Assembly: GCF_037440165.1 (NCBI RefSeq)
Contig: NZ_JBBIUQ010000002.1
Coordinates: 124,001 to 188,000 of the forward strand
Direction: 5' to 3'
DNA from: Ignavibacterium sp037440165
GTDB taxonomy: Bacteria > Bacteroidota > Ignavibacteria > Ignavibacteriales > Ignavibacteriaceae
Length of the DNA stretch: 64,000 nucleotides
Below are positions 1 through 8,122 of this stretch, in pieces (the stretch's first letter is position 1; each line of letters opens with the position of its first letter). The notes under the pieces are model-generated. The model made no database searches, was not told the DNA's origin, and worked only from the letters and a program-made list of their open reading frames with translations. A program made the translations under genes and the position numbers.

Positions 1-930
1 CCCATCAAAGAAGAAAAAAGGTAAGATTGGTATTAATGCTCCAATCGCTGTTGAAAGTCCGGTTATCCATCCTTCTGTAAGAGGGCTGATACTTCTTTCT
101 GCAAGACCAAGCTCTTCGTGCATTTTATCTTCTAATGCCTGCTGCGGATTCTGCATTATTTCTTTTGCTCTTTGCATTGCGTCATCTTTGGGAATTCCTT
201 TTGATTCATATATCAATGCAAGTTCCTCAGTCTCAAGTTCGGGCATAAGTTTGATTTCTTCTTCTTCCATTGCCTTTTCATGCTCATATACTTCCTTTTC
301 ACTAACAGCAGCAAGATATCCTGAAGAGCCCATTGACAACGCATCAGCAATCATTCCTGCAATACCGGAAATCAAAATAATATGCGGCTGAGCTGATGCT
401 CCAATAACACCAGCAATCAATCCAAAGTTTGCAGTTAATCCATCGTTAAACCCATAGACTATGTTTCGTAATAAACCACCAGATTCTGCTGTGTGCCAGG
501 GTTCTGATTGTTCGCCATTTGAGTGCATAAGTGATTTTGCGTGCGCCGCAGAATCTTTTGCAAGTTTCAGCGCAATATCTTTAGTCTGCTCTGAATGGGA
601 GTTTTTATACAAACTAAGATATGATTTTACTTCAGAAGATTCTTCACGCAGCATCAATCTGCTCAGCAGTGAAGGTCCGTATTTCTTACTGATTTTACTT
701 AGTAACTTTGCTTTGAAGGTTGGTTTAGGAGTGTTAATCTGAATCGAATTCTTTTTAAGATGTTCGAGCCAAACATTTATATGTTTTTCTTCAATTGATG
801 CAAGTTTTCCGTATAATTCTTTTTTCTTTTCATCACTTACAAGATTAACAAGTGTGTGATAAAGAAATGCTGCATCAACTTCTTCCAGTAACCTTCTCTT
901 CCAGATTTTTTTTGTTTTGTTATCTGCCAT
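1..930 (-). CDS. Ferritin-like/VIT1-CCC1 iron transporter (partial)
   Basis: The frame is open from an ATG at 930 to the window edge, so the C-terminus is missing. The first ~140 residues look like a rubrerythrin/ferritin-type helical domain with iron-ligand motifs (LLEEVDAAFLYH, EEKHINVW). A VIT1/CCC1 membrane domain follows, with the family signatures GFNDGLTANFGLIAGVIGA and DALSMGSSGYLA. This order matches MbfA-type proteins, which in other bacteria export iron across the inner membrane, the ferritin-like part acting in the cytosol. It starts 14 bp after the FeoB membrane ORF and is probably the last gene of the iron operon. Family is seen in the sequence; the efflux role is inferred from MbfA. 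Confidence 0.85.
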   Translation of the reverse strand, partial: MADNKTKKIWKRRLLEEVDAAFLYHTLVNLVSDEKKKELYGKLASIEEKHINVWLEHLKKNSIQINTPKPTFKAKLLSKISKKYGPSLLSRLMLREESSEVKSYLSLYKNSHSEQTKDIALKLAKDSAAHAKSLMHSNGEQSEPWHTAESGGLLRNIVYGFNDGLTANFGLIAGVIGASAQPHIILISGIAGMIADALSMGSSGYLAAVSEKEVYEHEKAMEEEEIKLMPELETEELALIYESKGIPKDDAMQRAKEIMQNPQQALEDKMHEELGLAERSISPLTEGWITGLSTAIGALIPILPFFFFDG

Positions 931-944
931 TGCCTCGATAAAAT

Positions 945-2402
945 TTAATTAACTAATAATCTCCATATTTGAGTTACGAAAAATGTAATTGCGAGACCCA
1001 GCACTATTGGTAAGAATGTAGAGACCAGAGTCCATTTCAAACTTTTGGTCTCTTTATAAATTGTGAAGATTGTTGTTGAACAAGGATTATGTAATAAGCT
1101 AAACAGCATAAGATTAATTCCTGTTAGCAAATTCCATCCGCCAGCTTGTAAAATTGCTGCAACATCATTAGCAGATTCTAATTCGAATAACACACCACTG
1201 CCTGCACCAACTCCCTGAATTCCAAGATTTGCAACCGTAAGCATTAGAATAGTTGGAATCACAATTTCATTAGCAGGAATCGCAATAATGTAAGCAAGAA
1301 ATATTACTCCGTTTAATCCGAATATAAAAGCAACTGGATTAACCAGCCGGATAAAGTGATTTGCGAGTGAAACGCCATCGATATGTACATTTGCAACCAG
1401 CCAGATTAACATTCCAGCTGGCACAGCGAAAACAATTGCACGCCAAAGAACAAAAATTGTTCTGTCAATCAACGAAGTATAGAGAGTCTGCAGAATTCTT
1501 GGCGGACGATATGGTGGTAATTCAAGACTGAATGCAGATGCTTCTCCTTTCAACATTGTCCTCGAAAGAAACCATGAAACCAAAAGACTAAATGCAATTC
1601 CCAGAATTGCAATAAATACAACTGCCGCAGCAGAAACCACGCCTGCTAAATAAGCAGGTACAGTACTTCCGATAAAAACTGTTGCAATTAAAATTTGTGT
1701 CGGCCATCTGCCGTTACAAAGCGAAAAATTATTTGTGATAATTGCTATCAATCTTTCGCGTGGTGAGTCAATTACTCTGCTTGCAATAACTCCTGCCGCA
1801 TTACAGCCAAATCCCATTGCCATCGTTAAAGCTTGCCTTCCGTGAGCTCCAACTTTTTTATAAAGTGGATCCATATTAAATGCAACTCTCGGAAGATAAC
1901 CGAAATCTTCAAGCAAAGTATAAAGAGGAAAAAATATTGCCATTGGCGGTAGCATTACACTGACAACCCAAGCCATTGCCAAATAAGCTCCGTCTACCAA
2001 AACACCTGTTAACCACCAGGGAAGACTAATACTTAATGCAAAATCTTTAAGCAAAGGATGAAGTTTATCAACAAGTAACTCGGACAATAGTGAAGAAGGA
2101 TAATTTGCCCCCTGAATCGTTAACCAGAAAACTATTCCCAGCAAAAGAAACATTATCGGAAATCCGAGATATTTACTAGTAAGAATTTTATCCAGCTGTC
2201 TGTCAAATCCGAATACTAATTTTGTGTCAGGATATCTGACAGTTTTTTTGGCAATTTCAGTTGCATTTTCATAAATGTTCTCCATCAAAATATCATGAAG
2301 ATTTTCTCCAAGTTCCCAGCGAAGTTTATTAGCTTCTGCAATTATCGCTTCTCGTCTATATAAATTATTATTCATACTCATCCCATCATTAATTTGATTC
2401 AT
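945..2402 (-). CDS. feoB: FeoB membrane (permease) part, split ORF
   Basis: This ORF holds the membrane half of the ferrous iron transporter FeoB: the helical linker after the G domain, then many transmembrane segments with the two Gate regions (conserved MAMGFGCNAAGVIASR and SLCNGRWPTQI) and the FeoB C-terminal region. The GTPase half is a separate ORF in another frame that ends at 2389. The open frame runs up to 2483, but FeoB homology only begins near NNNLYRREAI. Possible starts are the ATGs at 2402, 2381 and 2375; 2402 is given because it overlaps the upstream stop and allows translational coupling. No strong ribosome site decides it. Together the halves make about 750 residues, normal for FeoB. 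A single-base error or programmed frameshift is the alternative. Confidence 0.85.
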   Translation of the reverse strand: MNQINDGMSMNNNLYRREAIIAEANKLRWELGENLHDILMENIYENATEIAKKTVRYPDTKLVFGFDRQLDKILTSKYLGFPIMFLLLGIVFWLTIQGANYPSSLLSELLVDKLHPLLKDFALSISLPWWLTGVLVDGAYLAMAWVVSVMLPPMAIFFPLYTLLEDFGYLPRVAFNMDPLYKKVGAHGRQALTMAMGFGCNAAGVIASRVIDSPRERLIAIITNNFSLCNGRWPTQILIATVFIGSTVPAYLAGVVSAAAVVFIAILGIAFSLLVSWFLSRTMLKGEASAFSLELPPYRPPRILQTLYTSLIDRTIFVLWRAIVFAVPAGMLIWLVANVHIDGVSLANHFIRLVNPVAFIFGLNGVIFLAYIIAIPANEIVIPTILMLTVANLGIQGVGAGSGVLFELESANDVAAILQAGGWNLLTGINLMLFSLLHNPCSTTIFTIYKETKSLKWTLVSTFLPIVLGLAITFFVTQIWRLLVN

Positions 2403-3192
2403 CCAGCTGCAGAATTTTTTGCTGCTGAAGATTTCCAAGTTCGCCGTTTCTAATCGCATCAATAATTGTTTGATCACCTTCAAGCAGCCTTAAGGCAACC
2501 CATCTGGTGTTTGGAAGATCAGGAAATTCTGCCTGAATTCCATTGCTTAGCTTGTCGATTGCATCATTCAATTCTTTGGACTTACTCTTGATTCTGTATG
2601 GCTTACAGATAAATGCACCGGTAGCAACTTCATAGACATATTTTAAAAGTTCATCCATTCCTTCTCCCTGCCTTGCAGCAGCCGGAACAACAGGAACACC
2701 AAGTTTTTTTGAAAGACTTCTTGCGTCAACTTCAATTCTATTTCTTCTCGCTTCATCCATCAGATTAAGACATACAACAACTCTGTCTGTAATTTCAAGT
2801 ATCTGAAGTACAAGATTAAGATTCCTCTCAACTCTGGTCGCATCAATTACGATTACAGTAACATCTGGCTGACCAAAAAGAATAAAGTCTCTTGCAACTT
2901 CTTCATCAACACTTGTTGAAAGGAGTGAATATGTTCCCGGTAAATCAACGAGCTTAAATTTTTTACCATTGTACTCAAATCCACCTTCAGCTCTTGTCAC
3001 TGTTTTACCCGGCCAGTTACCCGTATGCTGTTTTAATCCTGTCAAATAATTAAACACCGTGCTCTTACCAGTGTTAGGATTACCAGCTAAAGCAACTACA
3101 AAATCATAATTGCTCATATCGATTCCTAGCTTTTTAAGATTTGATAAATTATGAGCTGGACAATTTGCACAATTATCAGTATTGAAATTCAT
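2389..3192 (-). CDS. feoB: FeoB N-terminal GTPase part, split ORF
   Basis: The G-protein half of FeoB, which gates Fe(II) uptake. Visible motifs are G1 GNPNTGKS (residues 37-44), the G2-region threonine in WPGKTV, G3 DLPGTYSL and G4 NLMD. A short Cys-rich head (C8-A-N-C11) precedes the G domain, as in several Bacteroidota FeoB proteins. The start is the internal ATG at 3192, preceded by GAGGGAGA, rather than the ATG at 3216. It overlaps the end of the DtxR-FeoA gene by 17 bp. The ORF ends in TAA after LQQQKILQLDESN, just before the membrane domain should begin in the +1 frame. Confidence 0.9.
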   Translation of the reverse strand: MNFNTDNCANCPAHNLSNLKKLGIDMSNYDFVVALAGNPNTGKSTVFNYLTGLKQHTGNWPGKTVTRAEGGFEYNGKKFKLVDLPGTYSLLSTSVDEEVARDFILFGQPDVTVIVIDATRVERNLNLVLQILEITDRVVVCLNLMDEARRNRIEVDARSLSKKLGVPVVPAAARQGEGMDELLKYVYEVATGAFICKPYRIKSKSKELNDAIDKLSNGIQAEFPDLPNTRWVALRLLEGDQTIIDAIRNGELGNLQQQKILQLDESN

Positions 3193-4219
3193 AATCTCCC
3201 TCTTCTTCCTTAACAAGATAAATTTTATCTGCCTGATCTCTTCTTAAAGCGATGGTAGTTCCACGAACTCTGTATGCAACCGGATCACCAGTTATACTTT
3301 CTAATTCTGCTTCAATCTCAGTTCCGGGTACAATTCCAAGATCCATAAGTCTTCTTCTCTGCTGTCCTCTGAGTGACTTTGCAATACCTAATACTACTCC
3401 TCTTTCACCAACTTTTAAACTCGATAGCGGTTTTAATTTTCCTTCAACTGGTTTTTCAAGTTTAATTGGACCAATAGTAACACTTTTAGCAATCAGCGGA
3501 GATAGAATACACTCTTCACCATTTGCTTCGAATTTTATTCGCTTGTCATTAATTTCATTCATTCTTATTTGCATTCCCGGATATAAACCTTCTGCAACAA
3601 TCTGACTATAGATCGTATGCGGCTCATCTTCAATGTGAATAATAGTTGCCATTTCGCCTGGTTTCATTTCTGTTAAATGCTTACCTGTTTTATCAGGGAT
3701 CTCACCAGATGCAGATGGAATTGGATCACCATGCGGATCAAAAACAGGATTACCGATCTGAGCAGCTAGTTTATCCGCTTCTTCTTTTGAAAGTTTGTGT
3801 TCAATTTTTTCAGCAGCTTGATGCCATTCTTTTTCAGTCATGCTTGTTTCATCAGCAAGAAACTTCTCCCACAAACGATGAACACGAATTACTCTTAATG
3901 CATAAGATCTTCCTTCAGAAGTAAGAGAAATAAATTCTTTATCAACCTTTATCAGACCCATATTCTGAAGTTTGGCAACTATTTCTGCGGCTGAATCAGC
4001 GGAAATGTTCAGATTCCCGGCAATACTGTTTAGTGTACAACTAATGTTATTATACTCACAGTTATAAATGAATTTAAGTGCATCTTCCAGAAGCACTTTT
4101 TGGTTTGCACTCTTATTTCTTTTGATACTTGTAATTATTCCTTTGTCAGGATGTAAAAGAATTATTGTAAATAACAGAAGTACCAGACCAATAAATAAAA
4201 GTGTTAACGGTTCACTCAT
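3176..4219 (-). CDS. Membrane-anchored DtxR-family regulator fused to FeoA
   Basis: A 347-residue fusion. Residues ~5-22 form one hydrophobic segment; ~40-105 look like a winged-helix DtxR DNA-binding domain; ~105-165 carry the DtxR metal-binding/dimerisation region (RVHRLWEKFL, IEHKLS, FDPHGDPIP). Two SH3-like FeoA domains follow (~180-250 and ~265-340, the second with LGIVPGTEIEAE). FeoA normally is a small cytosolic partner of FeoB; here it is the tail of a regulator encoded directly upstream of FeoB. It overlaps the upstream DtxR gene by 4 bp (ATGA). The membrane segment would place the DNA-binding domain at the inner membrane near FeoB. Domain identity is fairly sure; the coupled sensing role is inference. 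Confidence 0.85.
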   Translation of the reverse strand: MSEPLTLLFIGLVLLLFTIILLHPDKGIITSIKRNKSANQKVLLEDALKFIYNCEYNNISCTLNSIAGNLNISADSAAEIVAKLQNMGLIKVDKEFISLTSEGRSYALRVIRVHRLWEKFLADETSMTEKEWHQAAEKIEHKLSKEEADKLAAQIGNPVFDPHGDPIPSASGEIPDKTGKHLTEMKPGEMATIIHIEDEPHTIYSQIVAEGLYPGMQIRMNEINDKRIKFEANGEECILSPLIAKSVTIGPIKLEKPVEGKLKPLSSLKVGERGVVLGIAKSLRGQQRRRLMDLGIVPGTEIEAELESITGDPVAYRVRGTTIALRRDQADKIYLVKEEEGDYEFQY

Positions 4220-4881
4220 TTTTGTTCGTCTAAAATTATAAAAATACTAGAAGCAATTTTTCTGCTGAGACTTACCTCGTTTATACCGACTATTATTGTA
4301 ACAGAGCCATCAAATTCAAGTTTATCTTTCACTGTAATTTTCTGGCCTATCGATATTCCTTTTTTCGCTGCATATACAAGCAACTCACTCTTAAAGTCGC
4401 TGATTCTGGCAATTACTCCTTTATCATTTTTAATCATTTCTGATAGTGCAATTACAGGTTTATGCTTGGGTATTAATCCATTTTTATCCGGAATCGGATA
4501 ACCGTGAGGATCGAATTTCGGATAATTAAGAAACTCATCGAGTTTATCAACTAAACTGTCTGATGATGAATGTTCGAGCTTTTCAGCTTCATCGTGAATT
4601 TTTTCCCACGGCATTTTCAGCACTTCGTACAAAAAAGTTTCCCACAAGCGATGTTTTCTAATCATATTAACTGCGAATCTTTCTCCTTTCGCTGTAAGTT
4701 TTATTCCCTTGTATTTTCTGTATTGAACTAGACCATCAGCAGATAACTTTTTGAGCATATCTGTAACAGCTGCAGGAGATATTTCAAGATTTTCGGCAAT
4801 CAGATTAGGTTTTATTTCACCAGCATCATCGCGCAGCTTATAAATTGCACTAAGGTAGTCTTCTTTGGATATATTTTTCAT
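4216..4881 (-). CDS. DtxR/MntR-family metal-dependent repressor
   Basis: A 221-residue canonical DtxR-family protein: winged helix (~1-65, SPAAVTDMLKKLSADGLV), metal-binding and dimerisation domain (HRLWETFLYEVL, EKLEHSSSDSLVDKLDEFL, FDPHGYPIP) and a C-terminal SH3/FeoA-like domain (~150-220). It is the first gene of the iron operon and overlaps the DtxR-FeoA fusion by 4 bp, so the two regulators are translated together. The 16-bp inverted repeat 22 bp upstream of its start is a natural candidate operator, suggesting autoregulation by iron or manganese. Which metal it senses cannot be read from the sequence. Confidence 0.92.
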   Translation of the reverse strand: MKNISKEDYLSAIYKLRDDAGEIKPNLIAENLEISPAAVTDMLKKLSADGLVQYRKYKGIKLTAKGERFAVNMIRKHRLWETFLYEVLKMPWEKIHDEAEKLEHSSSDSLVDKLDEFLNYPKFDPHGYPIPDKNGLIPKHKPVIALSEMIKNDKGVIARISDFKSELLVYAAKKGISIGQKITVKDKLEFDGSVTIIVGINEVSLSRKIASSIFIILDEQK

Positions 4882-4902
4882 TTAAGTTAATTTGATTTAT
4901 TA

Positions 4903-4918
4903 TTTAAGCTCACTTAAA
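4903..4918. promoter_or_regulatory. Candidate DtxR-family operator
   Basis: A perfect inverted repeat, TTTAAG-CTCA-CTTAAA, lies just upstream of the iron operon; another half-site (TTTAAG) overlaps the start codon at 4881-4886. Size and symmetry are in the range of DtxR/MntR-type operators. No binding data are available, so this is positional inference. Confidence 0.4.
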
Positions 4919-4966
4919 AATATAATAAAGCATATTAAAAGACAAAGAAAAAACTTTGCCCTTCAA

Positions 4967-5605
4967 TCAAGTATTCTTTTTAAGATAGTCGTCAAGTTCG
5001 TAAAGGGATTTGATATGAATGACACTCGGATATTTTTTTAGCAATTGATCAGAATTTTCTGCCAATGCCCGACCGCCAACTAAGATTTTTTTAGTGGGAT
5101 AAAGTTTCGTTAGTGTATCAACGACCTCGAGAAAGCGACCTAGATTGAGATAAAAGCTCCAAGATAGAGCAATGACTTCCGGATCTGCGCTATTAATAAA
5201 TTTAGTCAATTCACGCAGAGGAACAGAAGCTCCAAGATAATAAGTTTTCCAGCCATTCAATTCAAAGATATTAGAAACCATCTTTGCGCCGATTTCATGA
5301 AATTCTTTGTCTATACAAGTAACAACAACTTTTTTATTGCTATCTGTCCTGGTTTCAGGTGCAAATTTACTTAGTAAAGTTTCAGCAATCTGAGTTGCCA
5401 TATGCTCTTCGGGAATTGTAATTTCATTGTGATCCCAAAGCTTACCAATCCGATAAAGAGCTTTCTGATAAAGTTCAACATAAATTTCTTTGAGGTCTAT
5501 TCCTTCATCAAGAAGATTTTTTACAATCTCAGCACATTTATCTTTATTACCTTCTGTGAGATTGTAGTAAAAATCCAAAAAGTAGGATTGTTTAATTTTA
5601 GTCAT
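4967..5605 (-). CDS. Stand-alone B12-binding protein, CarH-type light-sensing domain without HTH
   Basis: A 212-residue protein with a helical-bundle cap (residues ~1-88) and a Rossmann-type cobalamin-binding domain (~91-205). The lower-ligand motif E101-x-H103-x-x-G106 is of the E/D-x-H-x-x-G type, and GASVP and VGGRAL fit later B12-domain loops. The cap has W57-x9-E67-H68, the W-x9-EH signature of the AdoCbl photoreceptors CarH/LitR. No DNA-binding domain is present, so any regulation must go through a partner, as with AerR-like proteins. CobO, which makes AdoCbl, lies 91 bp upstream on the same strand. A methyltransferase corrinoid protein is an alternative, but those usually keep D-x-H. 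Confidence 0.82.
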   Translation of the reverse strand: MTKIKQSYFLDFYYNLTEGNKDKCAEIVKNLLDEGIDLKEIYVELYQKALYRIGKLWDHNEITIPEEHMATQIAETLLSKFAPETRTDSNKKVVVTCIDKEFHEIGAKMVSNIFELNGWKTYYLGASVPLRELTKFINSADPEVIALSWSFYLNLGRFLEVVDTLTKLYPTKKILVGGRALAENSDQLLKKYPSVIHIKSLYELDDYLKKNT

Positions 5606-5696
5606 AAAATTTTATAATTGTTTATACAAATATTTATTTAATAAATCACTAATCTGATAAAAAAGTTCAAAATCTTCTTTCGTATTCAGCAAATAA

Positions 5697-6230
5697 TTAT
5701 GACTCGATTCCTGTTCGTGATGTAAATCCCAAACTATAATAATGTTTTACTTCTTTCATGTCAGTTACTAAATCTGCTTTAGAAATTAGTTCATCAGGAC
5801 AATATCTTCCTGTAAGAATCAGTTCAACATTATCTGGTTTATTATTAATAAAATCAATCAGTTGATTAACTGTCAGTAATTTGAAGTAAATTGCAACAAT
5901 AGCTTCATCAAGAATGATTATATCATAATTTCCGCTGAGCATTCTTTGTTTTGCAATTTGCAATCCTTCTGCTGCTTTTTTCAATTCTGCTTCGTCAGGT
6001 AATTGTCGCTTGTATACAAAATCATCGCCGCAAAATTGTTCAATCGTAATAAAATCATTTAATCGCTTTAAACTTTCTAATTCCGAGTAAGGATATTCTT
6101 TCATAAATTGAGCAATATAAGTCTTTAAGCCTGCACCAGCAGCACGAACTGCCTGACCAATTGCAGCTGTAGTTTTACCTTTTCCATTGCCTGTATAAAT
6201 CTGTATAAAACCCCTCTGTAATTTGTTCAT
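5697..6230 (-). CDS. cobO: Cob(I)yrinic acid a,c-diamide adenosyltransferase
   Basis: A 177-residue member of the CobA/CobO/BtuR family, which transfers the adenosyl group of ATP to cob(I)alamin or its precursors, giving the coenzyme form of B12 in the cytosol. The P-loop is GNGKGKTTA (residues 14-22), and the Walker B-like strand is IIILDEAI. Length is slightly below the usual ~190-200. The ATG overlaps the stop of the DinB gene (TAATG), so the two are translationally coupled. No other cobalamin biosynthesis gene is in the window, which suggests salvage or remote synthesis. Confidence 0.92.
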   Translation of the reverse strand: MNKLQRGFIQIYTGNGKGKTTAAIGQAVRAAGAGLKTYIAQFMKEYPYSELESLKRLNDFITIEQFCGDDFVYKRQLPDEAELKKAAEGLQIAKQRMLSGNYDIIILDEAIVAIYFKLLTVNQLIDFINNKPDNVELILTGRYCPDELISKADLVTDMKEVKHYYSLGFTSRTGIES

Positions 6231-6796
6231 TATTCTTTCGGGAAATTTTGATGAAGTAATAAATTTTCTATTTGCATCAGGTGTCTTTTATTATGAAGTC
6301 GGATTATCTCCAAAACATCTGAAAAGTTTTCTCTGATTAGCTTTGATGCCGGTGAAGACATAATATATTTATTCGTATTGAGATTCATTGTAGAACTGAT
6401 CAGGTTAATAAATCCTTTTTGAATTTCAATTAATCTGTTAACTACATCTTTTTCAATAAAACTTTTCGAAGGTTGAAATACAGGAAAGGTATTAGTTTGT
6501 TTATTGTTTGCAGGATCAACAGATTTTATTATCAGCTTTCCAAAAAATTTATGCTTAACGGGCGTTTCATCAGCATTACAACTAATTTGTTCTGAAGAAA
6601 ATTGTTTCTCGATTTCATCAAAGTAAATACGATTGGTAATTACTAGATGCTCAAGACATTCAGCAATACTCCAAACATCTGCCGCATGCTTCCAGTTAAT
6701 CTGATTTTCGGTGAGTTCATTTAGTTTCTTCACTTCATTTAAGAATGATTCAGAATCAGTGATAAATTGGTTTTTCAGAAATTTTATTGTCTCCAC
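6230..6796 (-). CDS. DinB-family protein
   Basis: A 188-residue DinB/YfiT-like four-helix protein. The putative metal triad is visible as H in CLEHL (helix 2) and the C-terminal HNKRHLMQIE, typical for this superfamily of thiol-dependent or hydrolase-like enzymes. The specific reaction is unknown. It lies between the metallo-beta-lactamase-fold gene (14 bp upstream) and cobO (1-bp overlap), so it is probably one transcript with them. Confidence 0.75.
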   Translation of the reverse strand: METIKFLKNQFITDSESFLNEVKKLNELTENQINWKHAADVWSIAECLEHLVITNRIYFDEIEKQFSSEQISCNADETPVKHKFFGKLIIKSVDPANNKQTNTFPVFQPSKSFIEKDVVNRLIEIQKGFINLISSTMNLNTNKYIMSSPASKLIRENFSDVLEIIRLHNKRHLMQIENLLLHQNFPKE

Positions 6797-6810
6797 TAAT
6801 TTCCTTCATT

Positions 6811-7740
6811 CTATTTTAGATTAAATGTTTGTCCAATTTCATTCAGAGCAAGATTGATTGGATAATTCATTACCGAATCCTCCAACCAGCGCAAAGGTTC
6901 TTCGATTGGTTCTGTTCCCTGCTTAAATGTCATAGTGTGTATTGGTATAAAATGTTCTGCCTGAAGATACTCAGTAGCCATTATTAAAGCTTCTTCAGGA
7001 TTGCAGTGATTTTTTCTCCATGGACGATATGCACCAACAGGCATAACTGCAAGATGAATTTTATCATTAATAACATTTAGCTTATCTGTCATTGCAGTAT
7101 CGCCGCCGAAAAAAATATTTTTATTTTTATACGAAATCAAATAAGCATTGTAACTTCTTCCGTTCTCAAAATGTCCCTTGGAGCGATCTCTTTCCCAGGG
7201 ATATCTCCAGCCAAAATGCTGAACTTCATATGCTTTAATATTAATATTATAAATAACTGTTTCTTCATTCCAATCTAACTCTTGTAATGATTTCCATTGC
7301 AAATCCTCAATTACATCCTTAGTGTTATAAGCAGTAATACAATCGATTTGAGCGGGAAATTTATTAGTCAAATCAAGTAACGATTTATAATCCATATGAT
7401 CCATGTGTGCATGTGAAAGAAGAACAATATTTGGCTTTGGAATTTCATCAATGCTCAATGCAGGAAGTGTAAATCGGCTTGGTCCCCAAGTTAAACCAAG
7501 GAAATAAAGACCAACTCTTTCATAAAACACAGGGTCAGTTAGAATTTTTATTCCATAAAAATTAATAAGCACAGTTGAGTGGCCAATCCAGGCAATATTA
7601 ATTTCATTTTCTTTCCATTCAGATGGATTTGGTTTATAGTTGTTTGATTTTGTTTCAGATTTAGGTTGAAGATCATTGTTCCAAAAAATAAAACCGAGCA
7701 ATGAATAAAGTGATGTTTTAAGAAATTCTTTTCTTTTCAT
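6811..7740 (-). CDS. Metallo-beta-lactamase-fold hydrolase, NAPE-PLD/UlaG-like
   Basis: The MBL signature HAHMDH is followed by the further metal ligands expected for the fold (FGGDTA and the C-terminal PIHTMTF). The pattern IAWIGHSTVLINFYGIKILTDPVF is typical of NAPE-PLD-like and UlaG-like hydrolases. The N-terminus MKRKEFLKTSLYSLLGFIFW resembles a Tat-type signal or anchor with a KR-K variant, suggesting export or membrane attachment. Two in-frame ATGs exist (7746 and 7740); the second is preferred because it begins the signal peptide. The substrate cannot be assigned; phospholipid-type phosphodiester cleavage is a guess from NAPE-PLD. Confidence 0.82.
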   Translation of the reverse strand: MKRKEFLKTSLYSLLGFIFWNNDLQPKSETKSNNYKPNPSEWKENEINIAWIGHSTVLINFYGIKILTDPVFYERVGLYFLGLTWGPSRFTLPALSIDEIPKPNIVLLSHAHMDHMDYKSLLDLTNKFPAQIDCITAYNTKDVIEDLQWKSLQELDWNEETVIYNINIKAYEVQHFGWRYPWERDRSKGHFENGRSYNAYLISYKNKNIFFGGDTAMTDKLNVINDKIHLAVMPVGAYRPWRKNHCNPEEALIMATEYLQAEHFIPIHTMTFKQGTEPIEEPLRWLEDSVMNYPINLALNEIGQTFNLK

Positions 7741-7849
7741 AATCATCTTTTAATTATATGAAATACAAACGGATATATACTCACTCAAATATTATAAGAT
7801 TTTTTCAGTAATAAAACTTATTTTTTGGTATAAATTATTTGAGGTTATA

Positions 7850-8122
7850 ATGTTGGACATGATAATTCTATTGATTATTGCAGCAATAACAGGAAGCATC
7901 GGAAGAACACTTGTTGGTTTTAAGAAAGGTGGCTGCATAATTTCAATAGTAGTTGGGTTCATTGGTGCATATATAGGAACTATTCTCGCAAGAGAATTTA
8001 GCTTCCCGGATTTGTTTTCTTTTGAAGCCGGAGGAATCAAATATCCTATCATCTGGTCAATTGTCGGAGCTGCATTATTCACTGCAATCTTAACACTAAT
8101 TGTTCCAAGGAGTAAAGATTAG
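7850..8122 (+). CDS. GlsB/YeaQ/YmgE-family small membrane protein
   Basis: A 90-residue protein with three hydrophobic segments and the glycine-rich family pattern (GSIGRTLVGFKKGG, SIVVGFIGAYIGT, WSIVGAALFTAILTL). Members sit in the inner membrane and are often stress-induced; the biochemical role is unknown. ATGs at 7850 and 7859 are both possible. Its stop overlaps the GTG of the MarR gene (TAGTG), so they form a coupled pair. Confidence 0.8.
   Translation: MLDMIILLIIAAITGSIGRTLVGFKKGGCIISIVVGFIGAYIGTILAREFSFPDLFSFEAGGIKYPIIWSIVGAALFTAILTLIVPRSKD

Noticed and set aside
188..742. Plus-strand open frames at 188-391 and 461-742
   Set aside because: They are the antisense of the partial VIT1 gene, whose minus-strand translation has clear family motifs.
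5606..5696. Cobalamin riboswitch between cobO and the B12-binding gene
   Set aside because: The gap is only 91 bp and I see no B12-box or long paired structure; only AT-rich promoter-like sequence.
7792..8082. Minus-strand 96-codon frame opposite the small membrane protein
   Set aside because: The plus-strand frame has a recognised family pattern and is coupled to the MarR gene; the other is its shadow.
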